64,000 bases of DNA from Blastocystis sp. Blastoise (GCA_039096225.1 JBBPEB010000018.1:124001-188000); one strand, 5' to 3'. Shown: positions 1 to 14,763, counted from the stretch's first letter. Numbers and translations are program-made. The notes: generated from the sequence alone by a model not told the origin.

Positions 1-546
1 ATCTATCTCTATATATATATTTTATCTATATATTTGTTTTTCTATATATATTATCTATCTCTATATATATAGATAAATCCTTAATTGAATTATTATTAAA
101 ACAGAATATATTTCAATATATCGATTTAATTGTAGACAAACAGCGTGAAGATCAATGTGTCTCTGCCTGCTTTATTCTAGCCAATCAAGTTGTTCGTTGC
201 TATAGTATTTATGCTTATATTTATTCTATTTATTATAATAATTTTATTTATTATGATAATTTTATTTATTATGATAATTTTATTTATTAATATTAATTTT
301 ATTTATTATATATATTATATTTATTAATATTAATTTATTATTAATAATATACAGCATATCTCATATATATACTATACTATATGTTTATCTAGATAAGAAT
401 AACGGAAGTAAGGAGCGTCTTTTTGAGTTTATTTCAGTATCTCAAATAATCCGGTCGACAACATCACTATTACAGAATGTATATATGTTTGATAATGGAG
501 AAATGAGTACATATATGATTCTATTCCTGTCAGAAATATCAAAATC

Positions 547-583
<37 letters not shown>

Positions 584-1556
584 CTACTTATTCTTAACAT
601 ATTCTATATACATTATATTCTATTGACCACATACTATATAGTAAATATGACGTCGATGTGTGTCTCCCAAGGGATTATACCCATTCTTATCAATATATAT
701 ACATCTCATAAGAATAAAATCACTCTCCTTACGGCCTGTCTCTGCTTCTTAAATACTATTGCTTCTACGGGTATTTTATATTTAATTATTCTGTTTATTA
801 TTATATTTATTATCATATTTATTATTATATTATTATTATTATATTATTATTTTATTATTATTTTATTATTATTTTATTATTATTTTATTATTATATTTAT
901 TTATTCATGTATTATATATATAAATAATTCATATATATTCTTTAGATACATATTATTCTATGGTATATAATCAGGTCTTCATTAATTCCTTACTAAGTAC
1001 ACTTCTGCTCTATAAAGAAGATGAGAAGTTTGTTATTACATGCTTAGGAATGATACAACTATTAGCTAAAGATGGTATATATATATATATATATAGAATT
1101 ATGTGTATTCATAAAATAATAATTTATATATATAGAAGAGATGAGTGATTATTTATTTAAAAAAGATATATATTCTTATATAAATCCTTTGTTTACTTTA
1201 TATATAAATAATAGTACTATATGCCAAATAATTGTAGGTATACTTATTAATATTGTTACTAAAGGTATATATATAGATCATAAGTTATTATTATTTAAAT
1301 TATAAATTATAGATTACACATATATATTATATTATAATATTATAGGAGATAAATATGTTCATTACTTCTTGGATAGTGATATTATTAAGTATATATCGTG
1401 TATGCTCTTCAATAATGAAAACAATAACCCTCTCATCTATAACTGCTTATCCTTCCTCTTATTCTTATCTTATTCAGGTATTATATTATTATTATATATA
1501 TTTATTTATTATTATTTATTTATTCTTCTATAACATATAATAACTCTATTAACTCT

Positions 1557-1608
<52 letters not shown>

Positions 1609-1755
1609 AAAGGTGTTCGTGAAATCTTACAAGCAGGAATTGAGCCATTTTTAGAGGATCTTCTTCCTGACTCTATAGGTAGAGGTTGCTATGAATTATG
1701 CAACGCATTATCTATAAGAATCGATATGAAGAAAATCGATAATATTATTATTTAA
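1..1755 (+). CDS. Armadillo/HEAT-like helical repeat protein, 3' part
   Basis: The 5' end lies outside the window. Seven exons can be joined in one frame (about 73-204, 393-548, 642-770, 946-1074, 1136-1264, 1346-1477, 1607-1755), ending at a TAA. All six introns start GT and end AG. The product is a chain of amphipathic helices, with segments such as CVSQGIIPILINIYTS and VREILQAGIEPFLEDLLP, typical of armadillo-type repeats used for protein binding. No catalytic motif is visible. Exact family unknown; importin, SIL1/HSPBP1-like or other armadillo proteins are all possible. The coding call is firm because each exon keeps frame through AT-rich introns; the function is a fold-level inference only. 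Confidence 0.6.
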
Positions 1756-2070
1756 ATATATATATATATTTATTCTTTATTCAAAGTTGGTTGTATTTAC
1801 CTGTATATATAATATAATTATTCATTTTCATTCTTTTTTTTGGTAGTTTTAACTATAATAAAATAGTAACATTTATTCTTTTTCAATTTTTTTTTTTCTT
1901 CTTCTTCTTCATGTTTTTTCATATTTTATAAGTTTCTTTATAAGAACTTCTTTTCAGATACTTTTTTTTTGAATTCATGTTTTATATAATTTTTTCTTTA
2001 TTTTAAATATATATATATATATAATTTTTTTTTGAGTATTTGTTTCTATTCTCTTTATAATTTTTATTTT

Positions 2071-2160
2071 GTTATTCATTTTTATTCATTTTTATTCATT
2101 TTTATTCATTTTTATTCATTTTTATTCATTCTTATTCATTTCTATTCATTTCTATTCATT
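2071..2160. repeat. Decamer tandem repeat (TTTATTCATT)n
   Basis: Nine consecutive 10-base units of the type TTTATTCATT, the last ones varying to CTTATTCATT and TCTATTCATT. It is a non-coding minisatellite downstream of the armadillo-like gene. Confidence 0.85.
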
Positions 2161-2681
2161 TTTAATAATTTTTCATTTATAATAATTATTTAATATATAA
2201 CATATATATGAGTTTTTATTTCTCGAAGTTATTTTTATATACTTTTCTTGATGTGTTTTTATTTCATATATTTTTCTTTAATATTCTATATCTTTATTTT
2301 TCTATTTTAATAACTATTTTCATAAACAAAATATCTATATTCTTTTTCTAGTATACTTGATATATATCCCAAAAATATATTTTATGTTTCTACTTTTTGT
2401 GTGTGCGCTCTCTTTTATTTTCTTGTGTTTCCTATTATCTGTGAATAATCTCCTTTATTCTCCACTATGTTATTATTTTTACTTGAAAGAATCCTTCTTT
2501 GGAAGGTCATCATTGTTTATTATCGTTTGTTATTTTTCTAAAACATTCTATTTTATATTATTATGATTGTTGTGTGTAACTTAAAATTTTTATATATAAA
2601 TTTGACTTATAATCAGGAAATGTAACGTAAAAGTCTAAAAAAAGAATAGAAAAATTGAAATTACTTCTTAGAATTTCTCAG

Positions 2682-2686
2682 CCAAT
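2682..2686 (+). promoter_or_regulatory. CCAAT box upstream of the SDR gene
   Basis: The sequence GCCAATCAATTCG lies about 120 bases upstream of the start codon. The same core recurs before several other genes here (see the findings), which suggests an NF-Y-type promoter element. Inference from motif and position only. Confidence 0.35.
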
Positions 2687-2805
2687 CAATTCGCATTCAT
2701 ATGTTTTAGAAAATATCAGTCGACTTGAAGAACACGAAATAGAATTTGGAATTTTTAAAAGGATTTTTTTTATAATTATATATATTGTTGCTTATATATA
2801 CATAA

Positions 2806-4225
<1,420 letters not shown>

Positions 4226-4907
4226 TCTTAAAACATTCTATTTATATGCTTTAAATCTATAAATTCTACAGATTTTGTATATTTATAGTGTTTATATCTA
4301 CTTACTTTGACGTTTGTAAGATTCCAAAAGTATTGATTTGTTTTTTTCTTTCTATTCATAAAAATTATTCTTGCTTATATCATCTACAGTTGTTCGCATT
4401 TATTTTCATGGATTTCAAGAAACAAATTAACAAAATATTGAATAATGAAGAAAAGACATTTATGAAAAGAACATCTTTTTAATAGTACTGTTTCCCGAAT
4501 ATACAATTTAGTCAGCAAACTGTATTACAACTAAAACTTAAATCTAAAAGGAAAAAAGATCCTATTTAAAAAAATAATGGAAATTTTATTAATTTAAAAA
4601 GAAGAGATACCTTTTAGCCATTCATATAATAGAGTTCATGAATTATCCAATAATATTAGACATGTATCATTATCTGATTGGTTGAACCAAATACTCTCAA
4701 TATGTTCTATAAAGAATGATTGTTGGAAATAGATTTTGTGGAGACTGAGTCATATGTAGAAGATGGAAACCACTCTTTTTTAAGGTGTGGTTTTAGAAAT
4801 TCCCTTGGTAAAACCGTGTTTGTATTTTTTTCTCTTTTTTTCTTTTTCATCGAAATAGAATATATTCATTATCTCATATCTATTCGTCTTATTCTAAACT
4901 ATTTTCT
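4226..4907. other. Intergenic
   Basis: No convincing gene. Short open frames at 4288-4482 and 4720-4911 show no conserved features; the latter overlaps the next start codon and is probably leader sequence. Confidence 0.55.
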
Positions 4908-5393
4908 ATGAAACACCAGATCATTCTCACTTCTGTTTCTTTAGCCGCATGTGGAATAATCATATATAATTTTCCAAAGATTAAAAAGACTTTTGGCAAT
5001 TTCTTCTTTGGTGATCCTGAATTACTTTTACGACAAAGAATCGAAACTCAATTACAAATTTATAAACAAGTGGATGATAAATTAACACAATTAGAAAAGG
5101 AGAAGACTAGAATTAAAAATGATTTAGTAGCTTTAGGTATTGATGTTGATGTACAAATTGAGTTGAATATCGACAGTGATCTTTCTCTTGATAGTGGATG
5201 TGATTCTTATAGTATGAGTCATCCTAAAGAGTGTGGTAAATATATATTCATAATGAACTTATTCTTTTCTTTCTCTTTGTTTTAATCAAAACATTTTTTT
5301 TTTGTTATTTTAGGGTATTACTTCTTTGATAGTAATGGGAAAAAAATTGCTAATAAAGTATATTTGGATTCATATAAAATTATATATATATAT

Positions 5394-5445
<52 letters not shown>

Positions 5446-5813
5446 GGATCATTTTAATGCAGAATTTGAATTAAAGAAATTAGACTTAGATATTGATCGT
5501 ATTAATTTATTAATTAATTAATTTATTATATATCATATGAATATATAGAGATTCAAAAGTTGAAAGATAATTGTGTTTATGGTTCAAAACTTGTGGAGCA
5601 TTTACTTATAAAATATATTGATAATTCTTTGCCACCTGAATATAATGTTGAAAATATTATTAAAATGAGAAAAGATATTTGTGCACATTGTTATATCCTT
5701 TTAACTACTATTATATATATAGATATAGTTTATAATGTTTCTTTAATTAAATACTAGCCTTATGTGATCAATTTGACCGTATACAAGAAGTCATTGAACC
5801 TTATTTATCATAA
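4908..5813 (+). CDS. Membrane-anchored BAG-domain-like protein (Snl1-like)
   Basis: Five exons with GT-AG introns join to a protein of about 200 residues. Residues 1-25 form one hydrophobic segment, followed by a charged helical region (QIYKQVDDKLTQLEKEKTRI). The C-terminal part has the look of a BAG domain: a helix leading to YIDNSLPPEYN, then IIKMRKDICAH and FDRIQEVIEPYLS. BAG domains bind the Hsp70 nucleotide-binding domain and promote nucleotide release. A short protein with an N-terminal membrane anchor and C-terminal BAG domain matches the layout of yeast Snl1 at the ER/nuclear envelope. Gene structure is good; the BAG assignment is by pattern and moderate. A generic coiled-coil membrane protein is the alternative. 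Confidence 0.55.
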
Positions 5814-6557
5814 ATGTTACAGTTTCTTTATTCATTCTTTATCATTTCATTTCATAAATTTTCCTTTTATACTATTGAATGTTCCTATTTTATTTCTATA
5901 ATTCATTTTGTGTTTTCTGAATTTTTCTTCTTTTCTCTTTTTGTCTTGAAGGTATTGGAACATTTTCTCTAATTTCCTTCGTTATTTCCTTTTTTTCACG
6001 ATTTTCTAGTTGTCCTATCATTTGTGGTTTGCATGAATACGCTTGGTTATAATTCTGTAACTTTAGGATATATTTCACACTATCAATCATTACTTATTCT
6101 CTACATTCATAGCGATAAAAATAAATTTATAATCAGATAGACTCATCAACAACTACTTAGTCATCTAATAGATCTAAATTAATATATGGCTATCAGGATA
6201 GAAATATATTCGCTTTCATAATATAAATGATTAATGGTCTTCTACACAAATAAATTCAGTTTTATAAGTGTCCAATCAATTCTTGATAATATAGTCGTTT
6301 CAATTCATGATTCCATGGATAAACTCACTGACAAAAAAGAAATAACCACGGGGAATAATTTTATAAAAAAATATCGTATCTTGGTTTAACGAGTGTTTTC
6401 TTGCAAATAACCACGAGAGATGACGCCTGTCTTTCGGGAATTCCTTTGAATCCATCTTCAAACAAGAAGAGAGCTGGTTATCTTTATATTTTTCAAGTCT
6501 CCTATCAAAATAATCTTTCTCTCCTTATTTAAAGTATAATATTATCTTTAAGAAAAA
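5814..6557. other. Intergenic
   Basis: No gene seen. A 64-codon minus-strand frame at 5896-6090 is Lys/Glu-rich and unsupported. A CCAAT box occurs at 6272-6276. Confidence 0.55.
6272..6276 (+). promoter_or_regulatory. CCAAT box upstream of V-ATPase subunit A
   Basis: TCCAATCAATTC lies about 290 bases upstream of the start codon and shares CCAATCAATT with the box before the SDR gene. Motif-based only. Confidence 0.3.
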
Positions 6558-8337
6558 ATGAGTGACTATTCTCATGATGAAGATGCTCTTTATGGCTACA
6601 TATTAAAGGTTTCTGGTCCTCTGGTTGTTGCTGATCATATGTCTGGTTCATCCATGTATGAACTTGTTCGTGTTGGTTATCAAAAACTTGTTGGTGAAAT
6701 TATTAAATTAGAAGGAGACACTGCTTCTATTCAATGTTATGAAGAAACTGGTATATAGATTCTAATTATTTAATTTATTTTTCATTATCTTTCTTTTTGC
6801 TCGTTAGCCTTGTCTATTCATTTACTTTTATTTTTTTTATTGCGTTTATTATTTTTATTTATTTTAGGAGGTTTATCTGTTGGTGATCCTGTCTTAAGAA
6901 CTGGAAGTCCTTTATCTATTGAATTAGGTCCTGGTATCATGTCTAATATTTTTGATGGTATTCAAAGACCTCTTGAAACTATTTATAATAAATGTCAATC
7001 TCCTTTTATTCCTAAGGGTATTGATGTTCGTTCCCTTAATAAGTATATATTATTGTTATTATTAGGTTTATTATCATTATTTTCAATTATTAATATAATT
7101 TTTTTTCAATACTTAATACAAAAAAATATTTTTTTTTAAATATCCATATATATATAGTACAAAGAAATGGTTATATAGAAGTTTAAATTTCAAAGAAGGT
7201 GATATTATTAGTGGAGGTGATATATTTGGTGTTGTTGAAGAAAATAAATTAATGCCAAAACATTTTGTTATGTGCCCACCAAATATTAAAGGTCAAGTAT
7301 GAATATATAATCTATTTATATATATTTATTATATTTTTATCATTATATATATATATGTATATATATTATTATTACAGTATGAATAACTATTCCCTGTATA
7401 TAAGTAGTTAAGATTTGGGATTGTAATACTGATAATAATGAAGAGTATACTTTAGATGATCCCTTAGTAGAAGTATATGATGAAGTTACGAATAAGAAAC
7501 ATGTCTTGAAGATGTCACAATTCTGGTATTTATTATTGTTATTATTATTTTTATTATTTTTATTTATTTTTATTTATATTTATATTATTTACATTATTAT
7601 TATTATTATTATTATTATTCTAAGTATGATTTTCATATATATATATATATAGGCCTGTTCGTAGTCCCCGTCCTGTTGCTGAAAAGTTACCTGGTGTCAA
7701 GCCTTTAATTACCGGTCAACGTGTTATTGATGCTCTATTCCCTTCTGTTCTTGGAGGTACCTGCTGTATTCCTGGAGCTTTTGGTTGTGGTAAAACTGTC
7801 ATTTCTCAAGTATATTTTTATTAGATCTATGTTTATGTTTTATTTTACTAGTTATTATTATATTATTGCTTATTTTAATAATTAGTATATTTGATTAATA
7901 TTATAATAATATATATATAATGATAAGGAATAAGATTATCTTTATAAATCTCACTTCTCTAGGCTTTATCCAAGCATGCAAATACCTCTTGTATTGTTTA
8001 TGTTGGTTGTGGTGAACGTGGTAATGAGATGGCCGAAGTTCTTGCTGATTTCCCTGAATTAAAGACTACTGTCAATGGAGAAGAAGTTGGTATTATGGAC
8101 CGTACTTGTTTAGTTGCGAATACTTCAAATATGCCTGTTGCTGCTCGTGAAGCTTCTATATATACGGGTATTACCATTGCTGAATATTTCCGTGATATGG
8201 GATTAGATGTGGCTATGATGGCAGATAGTTCTAGTCGTTGGGCTGAAGCCTTAAGAGAAATATCAGGTAGATTAGGAGAAATGCCTGCAGATGGAGGGTA
8301 ATTATTGATTTATTAACGAATTGTTTTTTTATTTATT

Positions 8338-8399
<62 letters not shown>

Positions 8400-9536
8400 C
8401 TGAGATATTATTATTATTATTATTAATTCTATTTTATTATTATATATATGCATATAATTCATTGAATTATAATTAATCCTTATTCTTGATTATGTCTGGT
8501 TATCCTGCTTATTTAAGTGCTCGTTTAGCTGCATTCTACGAGCGTGCCGGTCGTGCTCGTTTATTGGGTAGTCCTAACAGAGAAGGTAGTGTGACTGTTG
8601 TGGGTGCTGTCAGTCCTCCTGGAGGAGATTTCTCAGATCCAGTCACTTCAGCTACTCTTGGTATTGTACAAGTATTCTGGGGATTAGAAAAGAAATTAGC
8701 TCAACGTATATCATTATTTTTGTTGATTTTTTTTTTTTATTTTATTATTATTATTATTTTTTTATTTTTAATTTTTATTTTTTAATTATTTTTATTATTA
8801 TTTTCATTTTTTAATAACTAATAGCTATTTAATTATGTTTGTTATTCTATAGGTAAGCATTTCCCTTCTATTAATTGGTTAATATCTTATTCTAAATACG
8901 ATCGTACTCTTGAGCCTTTCTTCAATACTGTCGATGCTGATTTCATCCCGATGAGAACCAGAATTCGAGCTATTCTTCAAGAAGAAGATAATCTTCAAGA
9001 AATTGTACAACTTGTGGGTAAAGAGTCTCTTTCAGAAGATCAAAAAGTTGTTCTTGAAATCGCTAAGATTATTCGTGAAGATTTCTTACAACAAAATGCT
9101 TATTCTGAATATGATTATACTTGTCCTCTTAACAAATCTATATGTTATTATTATATGTTAATTTTGTTTTATGTATTTATTATATTTATTATATTTATTT
9201 ATTTATTTGTTTATTATATTTATTATATTTATTTATTTATATTTATATTTATTTATTTATATTTATTTATTATATTTGTTTATTTATTATACTCTTTAGA
9301 TGGGTATGTTACGTGTAATTACTCACTTTTATGATAAATGTATGGAGGCTGTAAAGGATACTAATGGGGATAATAAGATTACTTGGGCTCAAATCAAAGC
9401 TTCTCTTAACGATCTTATCTATAGAATTACTTCTATGAAGTTTATTATTCCTACAACTCCTGAGAAAGAAATGAAACATATGTTTGATAGTATTATTATG
9501 GATTTAGATAAAGGATTTGCTTCCTTATCTGAATAA
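6558..9536 (+). CDS. ATP6V1A: V-type proton ATPase catalytic subunit A
   Basis: Catalytic subunit of the V1 sector that hydrolyses ATP to acidify endolysosomal compartments. Visible motifs in order: N-terminal beta barrel ([18 protein letters not shown]), [25 protein letters not shown], Walker [60 protein letters not shown] and the C-terminal helical domain ([18 protein letters not shown]). About 11 exons; length is close to the usual 610-620 residues. Most introns are GT-AG. Three cannot be: around 7295-7406 (AAGTA repeat), around 8292-8498 (no AG at the 3' end) and around 9139-9299 (AT-AG). These joins were fixed by the conserved protein sequence. Identification is certain. Confidence 0.97.
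7295..7406 (+). other. Non-canonical intron with AAGTA direct repeats (V-ATPase A)
   Basis: AAGTA occurs at 7295-7299 and 7402-7406. Keeping one copy gives [11 protein letters not shown], which aligns with the conserved G-x-V-x-x-I of this subunit. A GT-AG join at this place shifts frame to an early stop. Length removed is 107 bases. Confidence 0.7.
8293..8497 (+). other. Non-canonical intron without 3' AG (V-ATPase A)
   Basis: The conserved MPAD-(S/G)[11 protein letters not shown] sequence crosses this (TTA)n-rich intron. Bases just before the GGTTATCC exon read TTGATTATGTCT, with no AG. The exact join is uncertain between ...GCAGAT + TCTGG (ADSGYP) and ...GGAGG + TTATCC (ADGGYP); neither is GT-AG. 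Confidence 0.55.
9139..9299 (+). other. AT-AG intron (V-ATPase A)
   Basis: The exon ends CCTCTTAACAAATCT and the next begins ATGGGTATGTTACG (reading NKS-MGMLR). The in-frame join that keeps a 3' AG gives an intron starting ATATGTT and ending CTTTAG. Joining after the nearby GT breaks frame. Confidence 0.55.
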
Positions 9537-10098
9537 ATCAAATAATAATTACTTTTATTTTTTATTCCACTTAAACTATAATTTCTAATATATATATATA
9601 TCCTCTTTATTTATGAGTTCGTTATAAAAAATAAAACATATATAATTATATATGTTTCTATATTCTTTAATATTGTTTAGATGATTTCTTTTATATCTAT
9701 TTTACTATATCTTCTTCTTCTTTTTTAACTTTTTTATTTATCTATTCTTAGTAGTCTTCCCTTATTACATATATTTATTAAAATATAAACATATTGTATG
9801 ATATATATAACTTATTATATATTATACTCTCTCTCTTTAATATATAGTTTATATTTTTATATTTTAAATTTTTTTTTGTGAGTATCTTCGTGAAGTCTAT
9901 GATGTAGTCTATTCTTCTTATTATAGTTTTATATTTATTTATTATGTTTTGTTTTCATATCAACTAAACTCATTTATTCTATTTACATGACAAAATAATA
10001 GTAGAAGAAGAAATCATTGATTTTCTAATATACATAACAGTAAAAATACACAGTGACTATAATAATATTTCATAATAATAATAATAAACATATTGTTC
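9537..10098. other. Intergenic between convergent genes
   Basis: AT-rich 3' flanks of V-ATPase A and the minus-strand gene that ends at 10099. No gene seen. Confidence 0.6.
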
Positions 10099-10611
10099 TC
10101 AGAGTTTATCCTTTATCTCAATTTTAAAAACATCATTTTGCCAATAACCATGATGTTCAATAAATTTTGGTTTAATTTGTGGACTATTACTAACATGAAT
10201 TCCAAGCATAGATTCTATTTCTTCTATACTACTGGGATCCTCAGTTAAATCCACTTTCTCCTTCACATTTTGCTTCTTATAATAACTTCTTTTTGTAGGA
10301 TCAAGACTTCGTGTACTTAATGACCGCGAAGATGCTTTGTTTCGTGAAGAACCACTAATAAGACATTTAGTTAATGAAAATAGTATCAAAAATACAACAA
10401 TGACTTTTTCGATTGACCTTCTTTTAAACTTTTTTGCTTTTTACTAATATACAGAAGATGATACTATTATTTTTAAAAGTCATACAACAAGCTAGCAGGC
10501 CCACCAAGATCTAAAGAAAAAATAACTTTACATATATATATTCAAAATACACTCATTTGAATCGTCTTGACTTGTCTTCTTCGAATAGGATGACCTAAAT
10601 AGATTCATCAT
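10099..10611 (-). CDS. Small Ser/Lys-rich protein, unrecognised
   Basis: Three exons joined by GT-AG introns: start ATGATG at 10611, a middle exon reading LGGPASLFG across the second junction, and a long last exon ending GAT AAA CTC TGA. The product is about 113 residues. The N-terminal half is rich in Ser, Arg and Lys; the C-terminal half contains DPSSIEEIESMLGIHV and HGYWQNDVFKIEIKD. There is no membrane segment once the introns are removed; reading the last exon alone would give a false hydrophobic start. No family recognised. The use of TGA as stop helps fix the genetic code as standard. The gene is supported by clean splicing and composition only. Confidence 0.5.
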
Positions 10612-10905
10612 ATTATTAAATTAATTTAGTAAAATCCGTTAATCAAAGAAAAAATGAAGAAATTTCTGTTTAGAAAAAGAGACTTTGTTTATTCTTTGTG
10701 AATTACTTTTTAAAACGATTTAAACATAATTTTTGATAAAGATTATTGTGTATATCATCTTATTCTTCAAGTGTACATTTTTTATGACAAAGTCTTAGGT
10801 GCATAGCAAATGTAAAATGTAGTCGTTTTGATATGTGAGTATATGGATATATGTGTATCACAATTTAATAAACAAAAACAATAAATACATAAAACGATAC
10901 TTAAA

Positions 10906-13900
10906 TTATCTACCATTCCAACTTTGTAACAGGCGAATGTCTTCTGATATACTATCCATATCTTCGCTTCTTATGTTATCAGAATATATATCGTGGCTTA
11001 TAATTTCTTTCTGACTTTTATTAGTTTTAGACGTGGAATTAAGTTGAGAGTTTTGTTCATTGTTTATATCTGAAGACTAAAGAAGTATATATTTAATAAA
11101 ATATATATAAAGTGATTAAACTAATGAAAGTATGAGTAATATACAATTTGTGAAGTTAATGGAGTATTATCATTTGAACTATACAAGAGATAGATTCATG
11201 CGATTAAAATAATAAAAACCGTATATAGAAAGTAAACAAACATTTTAAATATATATATTATACATTTTATTATGATATGTAGCGAGATTGTATGTATTGT
11301 GTGAATTCATTGAAGAAAACGATGATAATTGTTGACGAAGACTTAAACTATTTGAAAAAATATAATTCATGTTATTTAACTCTTTTTGTTGTTTTTCATA
11401 TTGCTTTAATAATATCGAATAGATATCGCTACAAATATCTACATTCATCAATACACTGTTTAAATGATTCTCTAATACGGATCTCTATATGGGATATCAT
11501 GAATGTATATTATTAGATATATATATATATGTATATACAATTTGTTCAGAATTAGGTTGATTTCCTCTGTATAAAAGAATATAATAATATATAAAGAAAA
11601 CATATAGAATATATATAGAATATATATAGAATATATATAATATATAATATAAAAATGCAATACTAATAATTAATAGAATAATATACATATCTTTCAAAAT
11701 ACAATCAATATCCTATATATAGATATAAAAATTGTTAAAAACAACGAAAAAACTTAAATATAATATATAAATATATATACAGCACTCTTTTTAATAGTAT
11801 CAATACATTCTCTCATAATAGTATTATCTATATTTATATCTATATTAATAAAAAATATATTAAGTAAAACAACATTATAAATAGAATTGATATATGAATA
11901 TAATTAATAGAAATAAACATAATATTAATACTCCTTATATAAATATATACTTGAATTAATATTATTTTTATAAGAAGAGCTGCTATTACTATTTTCATTA
12001 TTAGCCTCATTTCCATATGTCTGATCAATTGAATCACCGACTACAGTCCTATGAATATCTCTTATAACATTATCTACAGAATTATTATTTATTTCTTCTT
12101 TCTCTTGATCTTTATAATCCCTTATAATTGAATATTTTTCAGTATTAACAGATGACAAAGACTCGGTTTGACATAGATATTGTTGTATGTCCTGTGAATT
12201 GCTATCTGTATTGTTTAAAGAAGGAGAAGGTAGTTCTTTAGATGAATGATGAAGAGATAATTTAGTATTATTTGACTTAGAAAACATATTTAAAGAATTT
12301 GAAAGAATAGACGTTTGAATAGATGACGGCTTAGATACTTCATTTGATATTGAAGAGGGGATAGATGCTGATGAAGAATAAGAGGATAATTGTATAGGAG
12401 ATGAAGAAGAAGTTTTAGGAATATTTATATTTGTAGAATGTTCATCATGATAAATTGTGGAGTCATTTATTGTGTTCCATAGAGAATCATCTTCATATAT
12501 TGTATTCTTGGTATCCACGACTGGTTCCTTATTTATATTATTATTTTGTATAGTTGATATATGATGAGAGGGATATAAAGTCTGTGGAGAAAACATAGAG
12601 AAATTCTTAATAGAATTGTTATATATATGTGAATTAGATATAGAAACAGAGTCTGAAGATAAACTTTCTTGTTCTTTTAAATGAAAAACAACTGATGTAT
12701 TCTTATCAGGATATGAATTTGTATGTGTAGTTATTGAAGGATTTGTTGGAGTTGATAGAAGAGAAGATTTGTCAGGAATATTAATATTATTATGTAGTAT
12801 TTGATTAGATGTATGTTGATCATGAAGAATAGAATTTATATTGTTATTTGTTAATTGATTTGATGATAATGTTTTTGATAGTGATTTTTGATCATTTATT
12901 ACTTGTTGTACAGAAGTATTTGAAGTAGTAGTAGCTTGAATAGGAATAGTATTATTTTCAATAGGAATATTTTTTTCAATAGGAATAATATTATTTTCAA
13001 TAGGAATAGTATTATTTTCAATAGAAATAGTATTATTTTGAATAGGAATAGTTGTATTAGAAATAGTTGAAGGAGGAATAATAACAGTAGGAATATTTGA
13101 TGGAATTATAGAAGAAGAAACAGGTGCGGAGACACTAGTATCAATAGTAATAGCATGTGTAGATGATGATAAAGAAGAAGAATTATCGTTTTTAAGGAGA
13201 TCTGTAGTTGTAATAATGGAATGAATCCCATCATTATTCTGGATAGATTTGTTTGTAATGATTTGACCTGTTAGTATGGATATATCATGTTTCGAGTTAC
13301 TATCTTTATTAGTAGAACTGTTTAATATAGAATAAGGTATAGAATCGGGTAGTTTTGTTAAAGTGACATCAAATGATACTAGAACACAAGGATCTACTAT
13401 GTCTATAAATAATAATATATAAAAAAATAAATGGTTATAGTATATATATTACTTTATACAAATATATACATATATACCTGTTGAATCTTGATATACAAAT
13501 GTATTTAATACAAATGCTGATTTTATTTTATTTGTCCAATCTTCACTCATAAATATATTTGATATATAATCAACATTTGCATACGATATATACTGTTCTA
13601 TATAGAAATGATTATAACTATAAATATACAAAATAACATTATATACGTTGATTCGAAGCTTTTAGACTTAGAGATAGAGGCTCAGAATTCATCAAATAGT
13701 TGAATAGTATATATATATCTTCAGTATATAGAGAAAGGGTAAAAGAAGAAGATTTAGTAAGAGATATAGAATACAGAGGAGGAGAGGTAGTAGTATTCTG
13801 TAGTAATGAGATATCTTTGATTCCTTGTGAACTAGCGTTTCCTTTTGTACGGAGAACCATATCTTTAGAGATATTATAGGATATAGAGTTCCATGTATAT

Positions 13901-14763
13901 TGCATAGGAAATAGATCTATAAATATATATGTATTGAATTATTATAATAAAGATAATCAACATATATATAAAAAAAATATATATAGAATAAATATAATAA
14001 ATATATATATATAGAAAGAATCTTGGAATAAATATAACAAATATATTTATATATATAAAATCAATAAAATAAGAAAAAAATATATATGTACATAGAAAAA
14101 AAACATATAATAAAAACACAAATATATATATGTACAACAATTATTCATAATAGATAAATCTTTATAAAAGTTTAATGAGACAGGATGAATAGATAATTCA
14201 TATAAAGAGAGAAGAGAAGTAGGTACTAGAGATTTCCCTTCTGGATATAATATATTAGAGTCATTCTTTAATACATTTTCAAAAGCTATATAAATGTTAT
14301 GTAATTCCTATTTTTATTATTATATATAGAGAAACAACCTTAGCAAACTAGATTTATATATTTATATACATAATGATATCGGTATCTTTTTAATATAGGA
14401 ATAATACGTACATTCAAGAGTAATATTAGAAGAAAGAGTGGAGACAGTTACAGTTTGCATATCAGAATTTTTCTCATCAATTTTTAAATAGAATGACAAG
14501 TTTTCTAGTGGCTTTAGAGATATATCATCGTTTTTATTTGAATCTTCACATAATGAAACAAGAACAGTATAATTCTTCTTTTGAAAATCCTATAAAAAGC
14601 ATTAATGATAATAAAATGGAATAATATATACCGCCAACTCTTTCTCAGGTAAAAGCCAGACTAAATATGGTGTTGATTTCCAATAGTGAACGCCAGCAGA
14701 ATCATAATGACTTGGGAAAGATGTTTGTTCCTAAAAGAAATATCGTAGCTAGTCTACAAACAT
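10906..14763 (-). CDS. Large Ser/Asn-rich low-complexity protein
   Basis: Multi-exon gene read from ATGTTT at 14763, a six-base first exon, followed by GTAGAC...TTTTAG. The N-terminal part looks folded (SAGVHYWKSTPYLVWLLPEK, NYTVLVSLCEDS, PLENLSFYLKIDEK) with beta-strand character, then LFPMQYTWNSISYNISKD. The centre, about 500 residues, is Ser/Asn/Thr/Ile-rich with a tandem motif like TIPIENN, and the C-terminal part is helical (ILLKQYEKQQKELNNMNYIF), ending EDIRLLQSWNGR before TAA at 10906-10908. Several exon joins around 11.1-11.9 kb and 13.4-13.7 kb are uncertain. No domain recognised; it could be a transcription or trafficking scaffold, but nothing here proves a role. Confidence 0.5.
12938..13051 (-). 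repeat. Coding tandem repeat (IPIENNT)n
   Basis: Imperfect units of 21-27 bases of the type AATAGGAATAGTATTATTTTC encode repeats of the form IPIENNT or IPIQNNT on the minus strand. The repeat is internal to the low-complexity region of the enclosing gene. Confidence 0.7.

Larger units (their letters stand above)
1756..2805. other. Intergenic, AT-rich
   Basis: Runs of T and TA dominate, with a decamer tandem repeat near 2071-2160. A 69-codon open frame at 2357-2566 is hydrophobic and low complexity and shows no family features. A CCAAT box at 2682-2686 lies about 120 bases before the downstream start codon. Confidence 0.6.

Noticed and set aside
485-970. 161-codon open frame read as one protein
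   Set aside because: It runs from an armadillo-type exon through two AT-rich introns; only its two ends are coding and belong to the gene at 1-1755.
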